Made by a program: the position numbers and the translations under genes
Part shown: piece by piece, positions 11,918 through 21,659 of the stretch
How the letters are laid out: each line of letters starts with the position of its first letter
How positions within the stretch are numbered: the stretch's first letter is position 1
Notes under the pieces: model-generated
The model's input: the letters and a program-made list of their open reading frames with translations, nothing else
What the model was told of the DNA's origin: nothing
Database searches by the model: none
Source of the DNA: Gentiana macrophylla
Taxonomy: Eukaryota > Streptophyta > Magnoliopsida > Gentianales > Gentianaceae
Assembly: GCA_026214975.1 (NCBI GenBank)
Contig: CM047808.1
Coordinates: 60,476,583-60,540,582, forward strand
DNA length: 64,000 bases
Direction: 5' to 3'

Positions 11918-12478
11918 TGATCGCAAAGCACTTACTTGCAATAGGATTAGGTCTATCGTAGTGGAGCACTGGCGGGTCAAGGTCGAATCCTATAGAGACT
12001 CGTAAGAATGCAAAGTAATCGAGATTGAATTGTCACAATAAGGGTCTACGACCAACTATAATACATGACGAAGTAAAGTGGTGCCAATAAACAAACAAGA
12101 TTATGCAAGTTCAAACGGAGTACACAAGAGTTTCTAAGGTATTAACCTAATTATGAGTTATTAGTTATTCCCCCCATAACATGCATTAATCACCCCCGTT
12201 GGTATATTATAATTCATTGTCAGCTATGGGTGCAATCTCCTAATCCTACCTACATCCATTGTAAGGATAGAAGACAATCCATATGCAACTAATCTCCGTT
12301 GTTGGTTGTATTAGTTCATACACAATAAGTTTTAAAGTTTCCTGCTCAAGACCAAAAACCACCCTAGGCAGCTACCGACTATGACCAGCACGTTCCTAAG
12401 GATCCATCAAGATAATGTCCAAATTAACACTTCACTAACAGTCCTTCATGCTAATTTACGATGACATGCAAATAGTTG
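11918..12478 (-). mobile_element. 5' LTR of element A, proximal part
   Basis: The edge is TGATCGCAAAG at 11918 (LTR end on the minus strand). The sequence matches the LTRs of element B (31969 onward and 56776 onward): 'gcgggtcaaggt', 'cctatagagac', 'taatcgtta'-type and 'aagaccaaaaaccaccct' blocks occur in the same order. It is split by element E after AGTTG at 12474-12478 and resumes at 22636. Confidence 0.85.
12474..12478. repeat. Target-site duplication AGTTG of element E
   Basis: AGTTG occurs here and again at 22631-22635, immediately outside the two ends of element E. It fixes both element boundaries. Confidence 0.88.
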
Positions 12479-13085
12479 TGAAGTGATATGTGCAAATGAA
12501 ATTACTAAGGGACCAATCGGATGTTATGAGAAACCTATTCCTAGAGTCTCCGACCTAGGATCGAGGCTAAGAACACACAACACTCGCTCACGACCCTGAT
12601 TCATTCTTAAAAAGGTGTATCCTTTACGACGAAGAAGATACTCATTCGCAAGTGATTGTTTTAAGCCGACTCGATATTTAACTGAAATCTCAGTAATAAT
12701 GTGTTCTTCTTTACAATGATAGTAGCATTCCTATATATAGACTACCAATAAAAGACTCTTCCATCTTCTAAGCAATGTGGGAGAATGAAAACTAATAAAA
12801 TTCTAACTAGACAATAAAACCCTAGGCGCCACCTTGGTGGGCTTCTTGTGACACTAAGCCCACAAGACAATTATTAAATATAGTCCAAAGGTAAATAAAA
12901 TAAAACATGTCCAAATAATCTACTAATGGCGCCACTCACATTTGGGCCAGCTTTATTGACACAATAATTAAATAAATGACTTTCTTCCACATTATCCAAG
13001 TCCATCTTCATGCTCTTCATGCCCAATAATATAGATAATGCATTTTATGGGCTGGTCTTCAACATGCTTGGACTGGATCACATCA
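12479..13085 (-). mobile_element. 3' LTR of element E
   Basis: This 607 bp LTR reads TGATGTGATCCAG at its minus-strand start (13085) and ends TTCA at 12479. It is closely similar to 21176-22630 once the insertions there are removed. Shared text includes 'ctccgacctaggatcgaggc', 'ccctaggcgccaccttggtg' and 'cacatttgggccag'. Confidence 0.88.
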
Positions 13086-13100
13086 TTCCCTCCCGTTTCG
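13086..13100 (-). other. Polypurine tract of element E
   Basis: The minus strand reads CGAAACGGGAGGGAA directly before the LTR start TGATGTG. It is preceded by 'gaggacgaatcc', a text common at the 3' end of some gypsy pol genes, which hints at the ancestry of E. Confidence 0.75.
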
Positions 13101-13113
13101 AAAGGATTCGTCC

Positions 13114-13842
13114 TCAAATTAGAAAGATGTCGTAAAAGTCATCAACACACACCAATCTTAAACAAACCACAAAAATCTGCAGCGAAATGCCGGGATCAAA
13201 TACAAAGTTGATGTACGTCTGCAAACCAATTGACCGGTGACATGACGAGCCAAGCGTCACCAATGGAACAAAAGAACAATCCCTCGGCTTGATATTGTCA
13301 ACGAAGCTGGGAAAGGTAGCAATATAATCATAGCAACTCAGACTAGGATAGGCATCACCATGTGCAACAAACGGGTCAATGAAAATACGCTTCAGCTTGC
13401 CATCAATATGATCCAGATCATGAGACACCAAATGCAATATAGGGACTGCGTTGGATGTATCCAACAGCCCGGTTTCTTCCTCGTGTGGATGATCCTCATG
13501 TACCTGCATAGAAGACAAAATTGAACTCGAACTCGCGGTCGGTGAAGTAGGACAATCTACCATATTCTCTGCAAATTTCTCAACCACCAATTTAAGATTA
13601 TGCTCACCATCAGTCTCCTCCATAGGCTCATGTCCCTCTGCCATTTTCTCTTCCACAACTGATTCCGCACGCTCAACATTACTCTCAACTTGACTGGCAA
13701 CAAATGTCTCATCAAGGTGAATTATCTCGTCCACAACTAGTGCCTCATCACCATTAACTACTTCTGCCACACTCGCACCCTCCTCATTTTTCAACTCCTC
13801 TTCACGAGTACTAACAACCTCTTCACTTTTCTCTTTAACCAA
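13114..13842 (-). CDS. Acidic ORF of element E, product unknown
   Basis: A 242-codon frame that I do not recognise. Residues 1-90 are rich in Glu and Val (runs such as EEVVSTREEEL, VVDEIIHLDE, VESNVERAESVVEEK), acidic and probably largely disordered or coiled. Residues 95-125 are Ser/Thr/His rich. The last 110 residues are more globular: LKRIFIDPFVAHGDAYPSL, YIATFPSFVD, RDCSFVPLVTLGSSCHRS, then a hydrophobic end. No protease, RT, integrase or zinc-knuckle motif is present. The stop lies 29 bp before the purine tract, so this is the element's own 3' gene rather than a host gene. A shift near 13862 probably joins it to the 70-codon frame upstream. It could be a diverged gag, a captured host segment or a family-specific protein. 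Confidence 0.5.
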   Translation of the reverse strand: MVKEKSEEVVSTREEELKNEEGASVAEVVNGDEALVVDEIIHLDETFVASQVESNVERAESVVEEKMAEGHEPMEETDGEHNLKLVVEKFAENMVDCPTSPTASSSSILSSMQVHEDHPHEEETGLLDTSNAVPILHLVSHDLDHIDGKLKRIFIDPFVAHGDAYPSLSCYDYIATFPSFVDNIKPRDCSFVPLVTLGSSCHRSIGLQTYINFVFDPGISLQIFVVCLRLVCVDDFYDIFLI

Positions 13843-13867
13843 GACTTTTACCTTTCTGGTTCACATT

Positions 13868-14093
13868 TCAAACGGGCTTCCTCATCAATTCCACGTATTT
13901 CCAGCCAGAGTTTTGGGCAAGTTTCAAAGAATGATCATGCCCATTACAAAGAACGCAAAAAATTGAAAACAGCCCCTTAGAAGCTTTCTTCAATGGTAGA
14001 TCATGACTCTCACTCCTCTCATATTCCACATCTTTGGACTCTTCAACCTTGAAAGCACTCCCTTGTATATGGGATAGCAATTCAAGGACATAT
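13868..14093 (-). pseudogene. Upstream part of the element E ORF
   Basis: A 70-codon open stretch (14080-13868) continues leftward into the 242-codon ORF in another frame. It reads KVEESKDVEYERSESHDLPL, KKASKGLFSIFCVLCNGHDHSL and KLAQNSGWKYVELMRKP. The CVLCNGHDH cluster (C-x2-C-x2-H-x-H) might bind metal, but this is only a pattern. Its upstream end is cut at 14093 by the LTR of element D, so the true start is unknown. I do not recognise the family. Confidence 0.45.
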
Positions 14094-15504
14094 TGTTTAG
14101 GGTATATTTTACTATATTTTCGGGCTTAATCCCTAAACAATTTACCTTATTTTTAAGGGAAATAAATGAGAAAAGCGTGTTTTAACCGTTAAATTCCTAT
14201 AATGGTTATTGAGGGGTTATAATTTAATTATGAGGAAATATTGAGTTTAAATGTTATTTTGTTACACATTTTATTATTATAATTATTATTCGATGTCTCG
14301 GTGTAACAACAATTTTGCAGAAAATTAAAAGATATGCATGAGGATATTATTAATGGAGAAGATTAATCTCATTCAATCAAGTGATTTCAAAAAAAAGGAA
14401 GAAAATCGGAGTATTAATTGAGAGATAAATCAAAAGGAATGAGATCAGCATGGCAGAATGCAGTGGGGAACAAGTAAGACGGAAAAAAAACATTTAAAAC
14501 GTGTAGAAAAGGACTCGGTCGACCGAGTGACGTCATTCGGTCGGTCAGCGGATTTTCACGTATTTATCTTCTAGATCCGTCCTAAGTCGGTTACAACCCT
14601 TATCTAAGCAGCAGCATTCGAGCAGAAACGAGACATCACATCATTACACACAGAAAAATACACACATCAGCCGCACTAAAAACAAATAAAAATATGAGTT
14701 TCTTTCTTTCAATCTTGCTTGGGAGTTCGAAGATGATTGAAGGCTAAGCATCTTGCGGTGGGACAACGGAGGAAACCAATCAACAACTACACCAACTAGA
14801 GGATTTTTAGCTACATCTTTAGTGAGTTAAATTTATGGTTTTTCATCAATTGAATGTTTTGATTTATCGTTTATGTTTTATTGTATCGAGAGATCGATGA
14901 AACCACCGTTTTAATTGAATTTATATGAGAATATTGTTCAAGTTGTGATTTCTTTCAATTGATGCAATTAATTGTGATTCAAGAGATTGTTTATGATTAA
15001 TTGAGTAGAGTATTGGAGACAATCTCATGATCGTGTTATGCATGCTAGTTTAGTTTTGCTTGAGAAAGAAAACGAAACCCTAGAAATTGATTAAAGAGAT
15101 TTAATCGAATTCGTGATTTGATCATTACTAAAAATCGTACCTTTAGCTCACAATCTAGTTGGGGTTGGTTGGTTGATTGGTGGATTCTAGTTGCCTTGCC
15201 GTTCTTTTAATTCTTTGGTAAACCAATTTGTTCGTATCAATTGTGATTGATACGATTAGTTACTTCAAGAACTTTAGTTGAATTTTTCTGTTTTCTGCTA
15301 TTTTAGTCACTGTTCTTCGTTTCTATTTTACAATTAATATAAACCTTAGTTTTAGGTAGTAATCTGTGACATAATCGATATAATAACTGTACTCTAATCC
15401 GATAAACGTTCGATTCCCTTAGGACGACCCGTTAACACCCTTACTACGAACCTTATACTTGGGGTGTTTCGGTTTATAAATTTAAAACTAGTTTTTACCG
15501 AACA
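14094..15504 (+). mobile_element. 5' LTR of element D
   Basis: It begins TGTTTAGGGTATATT and ends TTTTTACCGAACA. The last 130 bp ('gtccgataaacg', 'ttcccttaggacgac', 'cttatacttggggtgtt') match the reverse complement of 57097-57220 in the LTR of element C. It contains a 16 bp palindrome fused to a TGACGTCA box (14513-14535). Confidence 0.82.
14513..14535. promoter_or_regulatory. Palindrome ACTCGGTCGACCGAGT plus TGACGTCA box
   Basis: A perfect 16 bp palindrome (14513-14528) shares its last base with the perfect palindrome TGACGTCA (14528-14535), the core recognised by plant bZIP/TGA factors. It lies inside the LTR upstream of the presumed transcription start. Half-sites TCGGTCGGTCAG follow at once. 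I infer a regulatory module. Confidence 0.55.
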
Positions 15505-15510
15505 AGTTTT

Positions 15511-15528
15511 TGGCGCCGTTGCCGGGGA
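15511..15528 (+). other. Primer-binding site of element D (tRNA-Asp type)
   Basis: TGGCGCCGTTGCCGGGGA lies 6 bp after the LTR end, identical to the site in element A. Confidence 0.95.
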
Positions 15529-16096
15529 ATCGGTAACGGTTGTCGGATTCTTTGTAGTGCAGTTTTATGTGTCAGCAGTATTTTGGCTATAACTTTCGGC
15601 TCGAGTGTCCGTTTGGCGCGCAGGACCCCAATACGGAAAGCTCGTTCCGACGCCGACAACATGGTGAAAGGCCATAGGCCGTTCAACACCGTTTTCGAGG
15701 TCAAAATCTGCTGTTTTCCCTTCCATTTTAGCCCTAGAAGATTTCAACACGTTTTTTTCACTGTCTTAGTGTTTTTCCTGTTTTAAGTTTTTCGTAGGTA
15801 GGTTTCTTTTCCTGTTTCTGTTTCTATATCTTTTCTAAATAAAAAAAAATAAAAAAAAAATAAAAAGAAATTTCCTGAACGGGCGTCTAGCATTTGAACG
15901 CCCGTCTGCCCCCAATTTGTCTTCTGAACGCTAGTTCAGTGACCTGAACGAGCGTCCACTTCCAGAATTTCCCCTGAACCAGCGTTCACTCATACTGAAC
16001 GCCGGTTCAATCTCTTAAATTGCCACCTCTAATCTTCTCTACATTCGTTCTCATCAACCCTAAGGTTGATTTCTTCCTGTTCTGCTCTTCTGGTTT
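15529..16096 (+). other. Leader of element D with GAACG hairpin repeats
   Basis: This is a non-coding leader. An A-rich stretch (15838-15870) is followed by a repeat block at 15875-16010 in which TGAACG or TGAACC motifs recur six times, several facing complementary copies (for example ACGGGCG ... CGCCCGT with a 13 nt loop). Similar GACGC/GAACG text occurs in the LTR of element C (57368-57395 and 58150-58310). Confidence 0.65.
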
Positions 16097-17612
16097 ATGC
16101 AAACCAAGAGTAAGAAGGGACCTCTTACCTTTAATCCCGAACCTGAGCGATCTATTCTCAGGAGAAAGCTCTTCCCTAATCCAGACATTATGGCTAACGA
16201 AGTTCCAAATCCAGATCCTCAAGCCCAAATGAATCTGATCCTTCAACAGATGCAGGCAATACAACAACAACAAAATCAACAAGCTGGGATAAATAATCAA
16301 TTTCAACAATTCCGTCAAAACCAGCTAAACCAATTAAATCAAGACCCCTATGCCCCTATCTTGACCAAGACTTCCGGAAGGGCATAGACCTATTCGCCTC
16401 CGGATACGGGGCAACCGAACTTCGATCCGAAAAATGGAGTGGTTGGGCTAGTCCGAATAGTTCTTTTCATGGTAATCAAGAAGAAGATCCTCATGACTTC
16501 TTGTCCACCTTCGCTCAAATCTGCGAAGCGCACTACACTATCCTGGTATTGATTCCGAGATTGTCAAGTTAAAACTCTTCCCGCTTGCTCTAAAGGGTGA
16601 AGCAAACCGTTGGTTCAAATCTTTAGCCCATCATTCTCTCCGTTCTGGAATGATGTCAAAAGAGCCTTTGCTCAAGTTTGTCTCACCCGACAATCATGGA
16701 TATGAAAAGGAGATAGCCACATTTGAACAAACTTGATGGTGAGAGTGTGGGGAAAGCATGGGAGAGACTAAATCACCATGAGGAAGTGCCCCAACCATGG
16801 ATACAATGAGACATGAGCTACTAGAGTTATTCTACAGAGGTGTCTCTCAACCAAATCGAGACTACCTTGATTCAACTGCTCATGGATCCTTCCTAGGGGG
16901 AAGTGATGACACTGCTTACAGGGTAGCTGAAACTATAGCAAAGAATAACATGTGGTCAACTCCAAGGAAGACCAATGGTAGTGGGAATAAGAAGGAATCT
17001 GCTGCGAGCAATCCTGAGACTAAGGTGTTAGTTGCTCAAATGGAAGTAATTAGCAAGCAGCTAGCCAATTTACAAATGCAGCAGCAAAGAGGACCATCAG
17101 ATGTAAACTACCTGGGAATGCAGGCGGGAAATGAGATGAATGAGGAAGTGAATTTAATGGAGAATCATAACCAAACCTTCAGAAACTTCAATCAGGACCA
17201 GAATCATTCCGGATTTCAACGACCCAACTTTAATCAAGCCAATGCACCACCTGGCCCATCCAATTCAAAACCTTCATTCAACTCAAGTTATCAAAGACCA
17301 CCTCCTGGGATGGTTAATCAATCTCACAATCCTAACTCCCAAAGACCTCAAGGTGGTTGGAATCAAAACCAACATCATAACCAAAACACCTCTTGTGTCC
17401 CTCAACATAAGTTTGATAAGCTAGTAGACATGGTGAAGACCCTGGCTACTAGTGTCAAGACAATAGAAAGACAGGTTGGTCAGATGGCAGACCAACAAGC
17501 AAACAGACCCCACGGTAAACTTCCAAGTTATACCGAAAGAAATCCTAAAGCGAGATATCAATTTTTTTCACCGCCATCACACCTCAACGGGAGTATGGAG
17601 GCGATGAGCTGA
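16097..17612 (+). pseudogene. gag of element D
   Basis: Gag builds the virus-like particle. The start at 16097 gives MQTKSKKGPLTF; an alternative start is the ATG at 16190 (MANEVPNPDPQ). A Gln/Asn-rich segment follows (residues about 50-85). The capsid part (16400-16800) is split by frameshifts but shows DPHDFLSTFAQICE, LKLFPLALKGEA and NRWFKSL. Frame 16797-17612 gives ELLELFYRGVSQPNRDYLDS, then an Asn/Gln/Pro-rich tail (residues 110-200) and LPSYTERNP before the protease. At least three frameshifts or stops are present. A T-run near 17563 marks the last frame change before protease. Confidence 0.83.
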
Positions 17613-18920
17613 ATGAGGTCACTCTAAGAAGTGGTAGCAAAGGGACCCGGAAAGATGTCGGAACGCAGTAGCCCCTCCCGACGCTATAAGTTCGGGAGGG
17701 GCAATCGGTTAAATATCAAGAAAGCAAATAAAGAGGAGGAGCTTAATGATGATTCTTCGGGTGATGAAAATGATTCGACGATAGAGAAAGAAGGAAAAGT
17801 CAGTGGCTGTACCACGACAAAGAAGAGGAGGAAAAAGTTTGTCGATGGAAGGATAAGGAAGACGGCCATAAAAAATCAAGCCATGAACAATGATAAAGCC
17901 CTTCCTTATCCACCGAAGAAGAAAGAGAATACCCTCAGTCATGACAGACAATATGACGGTGTGAGGAGGATGCTTAGAGATACCAAAGTGAGTATACCCC
18001 TAGATGAGGTATTGACTGAAATGCCCAAGTGCTCTAAGTATCTTAAGGAAGTTTGTGGAAGCAAGAAGAATCTTCAAGGGATGGCAGAAGAAGTTTTAAG
18101 AGAAGATTGCTCTATGGTTTCACAAAATGTTGCTACTAAGCGAGGTGACCTCGGGAGACCTTCAATCTCTTGTGAGATTGAAGGCCACATGTTCCAAAAT
18201 GTCTTATGCGACTTAGGGGCCTCCATAAATGTGATGCCATTAAACGTCTGCAAAAAGCTCGGTTTAGATAAAAGAATGCGGGAACGCCCTATTTCTCTTC
18301 AGATGGTAGACCGATCTAGCCGCTCAGCAGCTGGTTGTGTTACTAATGTTATTCTCCATGTTGAAGACTTGGTTTTCCCTACTGACTGGGTTATCTTAGA
18401 CTATCCGCCTGACAAAGAGATGCCCCTAATTCTAGGCCGGACCTTTTTGGACACCTCTGCCGCCCTCATCGATTTCTGTAAGGGTCAGATTACACTTAGA
18501 GTCGATGATACATCTGTTACATTCACACGAGGGAAAAGTCCTGAGGAAACCTTGATTGAAGAAATCTCGTTCGTTGAAGCAATTTATGAGGACGAAGAAG
18601 ATGCCAACTCAAGAAGCGGTAGAGCTAACAGAGATAGGTGTTTTCAAGCTATAAACATTAAAGATCAAGTCGATCGTGGACCATCTTCTTTTTTCATTAC
18701 AGCCGTAGTCACTAACGAGTCGTCTTCACAACTTGCTCACACCGAGCTGTCAATGAACAAGAAACATGGAGATTCCCAAAGAATGAACGATGATTTCAAA
18801 GAGTCGCATCGGGAAGACTTTAACCCTGTAGAAGAGGAAGCCCGATGGGTAGTTGGGATGAAGTGGATTTACGGAGAGAGACTACTCATTGGGAGGTTGA
18901 TGATTGGGAACAAATGCTAG
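17613..18920 (+). pseudogene. Protease region of element D
   Basis: The open frame 17631-18920 (429 codons) is the longest pol piece of D. After a Lys/Glu-rich linker it carries GRPSISCEIEGHMFQNVLCD with the catalytic CDLGASINVMPLNVCKKLGL (18209 onward), then LVFPTDWVILDYPPDKEMPL and LILGRTFLDTSAALIDF, ending in a linker with HTELSMNKKHGD. The stop at 18918-18920 separates it from RT, which continues in another frame. It is very close to element C at 63513-63968, which helps define the domain edges. It lacks its own start signal and was made as part of Gag-Pol. Confidence 0.87.
17671..17702 (+). other. 11 bp perfect hairpin near the gag-protease junction
   Basis: GCCCCTCCCGA (17671-17681) faces TCGGGAGGGGC (17692-17702) across a 10 nt loop. 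It lies 60-90 bp after the gag stop at 17612, where the reading changes frame. Confidence 0.8.
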
Positions 18921-20152
18921 CGAGAGGAGCTAGAAGAAGAAGAGTTGAGAAAGATGATCAAGCATAAGAAGGAGAAAGCGGGTGCTGACAGAAGGATCCC
19001 TATGGATGATGTGATCCAGTACCTTTCTGGGGTTATACCTCGGGAAGATGAGGTATTCTTTAGTCAACCACTTCAAGCCCATAAGGAAAAAAGGTGGCCC
19101 CTTAATATCCAGTATTGAGCAACCACCTACTGACTTGGAGCTTAAACCGCTTCCGCAACACCTTAAGTACATTTTTCTTAAGGATGGTGATAAGTTACCC
19201 TTGATCATCTCTTCAAAACTCGAGCCCGAGCAAGAAGCACTGCTGATAAAAGTGCTTGAAAAGAACATCCTCGCGTTCGGATGGCAAGTGGGTGGTATCC
19301 GAGGAATCAGCCCCGATGTGTGCATGCATAAAATCTGAACGGAGGAAGGAGCTAAGAAAGTCAGACAACCTCAGCGAAGGCTGAATCTGCACATGCAGGA
19401 GGTTGTCAAGAAAGAAGTCATAAAATGGTTAGATATGGGAATCATCTATGCAATCGCCGACAGTGAGTGGGTTAGCCCCACTCAAGTTGTGCCAAAGAAG
19501 GGAGGTATTACCGTGGAAAAGAATGAAAAGGGGGAAGAAGTAGCTCTACGCCTTGTGACTGGCTACAGGGTCTGCATTGATTATCGCAGATTGAATGAAG
19601 TCACCGCCAAAGACCATTTCCCCTTACCTTTCATTGACCAGCTTCTTGAAAGACTGAGTGGTCATAAGTATTATTGTTTCCTCGATGGATATTCTGGTTA
19701 CTTCCAGATAGCCATCGACCCTAATGACCAAGAGAAGACTACGTTTACGTGTCCATCGGGCACTTTTGCTTTTCACAGAATGCCTTTCGGGTTATGCAAT
19801 GCACCAGCAACATTTCAACGGTGCATGTTGGCCATTTTCGATGGACTTGTGGAGAAATGTATGGAAGTCTTCATGGATGACTTCTTAGTCTATGGCGATA
19901 GCTTTGATGAGATCTTGGAAAATCTAGATATGGTACTTCAACGCTGTGTTGAAAAGAATTTAGTGCTTAACTGGGAAAAATGCCATTTTCTAGTAGATGA
20001 AGGGATTGTTCGGGACACAAGGTGTCCAAAGATCTTGTATTCAGTTGATAAGGCTAAAGTAGAGGCCATTGAAAAGATGGCGTGCCAAAACAAAGTGAAA
20101 AGGTACGAGGTTTTCTTGGTCATGTTGGCTTCTACAGGCGGTAATTCAAAAA
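18921..20152 (+). pseudogene. Reverse transcriptase of element D, truncated pol
   Basis: The RT linker runs from 18921 (RKMIKHKKEK) through 19048-19338 (LKPLPQHLKYIFLKDGDKLP) and ISPDVCMHKI, with one stop at 19336. Frame 19393-20169 carries KWLDMGIIYAIADSEWVSP, RVCIDYRRLNEVTAKDHFPL, FLDGYSGYFQIAI, PFGLCNAPATFQRCM and the active site VFMDDFLVYGDSFDE. A frameshift after EGIV (about 20010) scrambles the end. The text of the next conserved block is still visible in other frames to about 20152, where the element is cut. RNase H and integrase are missing. Confidence 0.87.
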
Positions 20153-21158
20153 CCAACAACCTAGACTAGACAACTAGGGTTCGGTTTGAAATTTTGGGTG
20201 AAGGAAACAAGGGGTGAAAGATAATGTGGGATGGGGAAGGAAGTGAAGTAAAGTTGCAAGATATGAAAAATGTAATTAAGGATGGACGATTTAACTTTTA
20301 GGGAAAGTCGGGATCCTAGGAATTTGGGATTGACTGTAAGGATTGATGATTTCACTTTTTTGCAAAGTCGGGATCCTAGCAACTTGAAAATTCAATTTTT
20401 TTTTTATTTAATGGCCGAATTCTTTCTGAATGAAAAACATTAGGTCAATTTTTTTTAAACTAGGGCCGACTGAATTAAATAAAACAATTTGGTCAACTAG
20501 GTTTATTTTGTGCGGCAACTTGCAAAGCAAACCACACGAAATCAATCAACAAGATGGGTTTCTAGAGATTCCTTTTTTTTTGATAACAAGCACGACTCAG
20601 AAGAATGGCATGGATGATCACGATCGGATATATTCAATCAAGAAACGCAGGAATCAACAGCAAGAAAGCAAGAAACGAAAGGCTGAATCTTTGTTTCTTT
20701 TATTTGTTTTATTTTTTTATTTTAAACTAGGGCCGACTTTAGATAGCAGAAAACAAACCAAATAAATCAATTGGTCAACTAGGGTTTTTGTTATACGGCA
20801 ATGAACAAGATGCAGGCACGATTGTAAACAATATGCAGGATCAATTTGTAGGAGTAATATGCATGATCTAAAAGAAAGGCTGGGATGTTCAATTTTAAAT
20901 TTTTTTGTTGTAAAAGATGAACACAGATTAATGACAAGGGACGATCAGATTTAGATGTATATGTAAGCAAGAAACGCAGGAAACATGATCAGAAAACAAG
21001 AAACAAGAACGCTGATTTTATTTTTTTGATTATGAACGAGGCTGAAAGAAAACAAATAAGAGCAGTTTTTTTTGGTTTTTTTTTTGTTTTTTTTTTGGAA
21101 TAAGAAACGAAAATTAAACAAGGAAAAATTAAACGGGGATATTTGATATCTTAGTTGC
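20153..21158 (-). other. Internal leader of element E
   Basis: A/T-rich and non-coding. It is built from diverged duplications: 'aaagtcgggatcctag' at about 20302 and 20365; 'ctagggccgac' with 'ggtcaactagg' at about 20461 and 20728; 'caagaaacgcaggaa' at about 20640 and 20969. The open frames here are short and change across the copies, so I do not call genes. Confidence 0.6.
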
Positions 21159-21174
21159 TGAGCTCTGCTACCAA
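21159..21174 (-). other. Primer-binding site of element E (iMet-like)
   Basis: On the minus strand, one base after the LTR end, the text is TTGGTAGCAGAGCTCA. TGGTAGCAGAGC differs at one of 12 positions from the iMet primer site TGGTATCAGAGC. Confidence 0.65.
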
Positions 21175-21428
21175 CTGATGCGATACGTGCCCAGGAAATA
21201 ACTAAGGGACCAATCGGGAGCGATGAGAAACCTAGTCCTAGAGTCTCCGACCTAGGATCGAGGCTAAGAACACACAACGCTCGCTCACGACGCTGATTCA
21301 TTCTTAAAATGTTGTATCCTATACGACGAAGAAGATACTCACTCACAAGTGATTGTTTTAAGCCGACTCGACTTAATGAAATATTTAACTGAAATCTCAG
21401 TAATAATGTGTTTTTTTTTGTTGGTTAA

Positions 21429-21431
<3 letters not shown>

Positions 21432-21474
<43 letters not shown>
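21432..21474. repeat. (TA)n microsatellite
   Basis: About 21 uninterrupted TA units lie just before the CACTA-type MITE. Confidence 0.95.
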
Positions 21475-21476
<2 letters not shown>

Positions 21477-21477
21477 C

Positions 21478-21659
21478 CACTACAAAAAAAACACTCTATT
21501 GCTACATTAGTTTTTGTCACACAAAAAAAAAAAGTGTGACTAATAGCACTTGTTTAAACTCTTTTGCCACGCTCATGTGGCTAAAAGTAAGTATATAGCA
21601 ACACTTTTTTTGTTGTGTGGCAAACAATAGTGTAGCAAAAAACTGTTTTTCTTGTAGTG
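21478..21659. mobile_element. CACTA-type MITE, 182 bp
   Basis: It starts CACTACAAAAAAAACAC and ends GTTTTTCTTGTAGTG, inverted ends with the CACTA signature of En/Spm elements. The 3 bp target duplication AAC is perfect (21475-21477 and 21660-21662). Subterminal motifs TTGCTACA, TGCCAC and GTGTGGCAA recur in both orientations, as expected for transposase binding. No coding capacity, so it is non-autonomous. Confidence 0.9.

Larger units (their letters stand above)
14094..20152 (+). mobile_element. Element D: Athila-like Ty3-gypsy element, 3' part missing
   Basis: This sense-strand element has 5' LTR (14094-15504), a perfect tRNA-Asp-type primer site (15511-15528), leader, gag, protease and RT. 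It breaks off within pol shortly after the text for the motif just downstream of RT (about 20152). RNase H, integrase, polypurine tract and 3' LTR are absent. It lies inside element E. Its LTR end (CGAACA) and protein sequence are close to element C. Because the 3' LTR is missing, no target duplication can be checked; a deletion removed the 3' part of D and perhaps some of E. Confidence 0.83.

Noticed and set aside
15511..15528. tRNA-like text at the primer-binding sites
   Set aside because: Only 12-19 nt match a tRNA 3' end; no cloverleaf, so these are primer sites and not tRNA genes.
20430..20765. 111-codon plus-strand frame in the leader of E
   Set aside because: Low-complexity Phe/Lys-rich text over A/T-rich duplicated DNA; no start context or similarity.
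21478..21659. Possible microRNA hairpin (inverted ends about 180 bp apart)
   Set aside because: CACTA termini and a perfect AAC duplication identify a MITE; there is no extended near-perfect stem.
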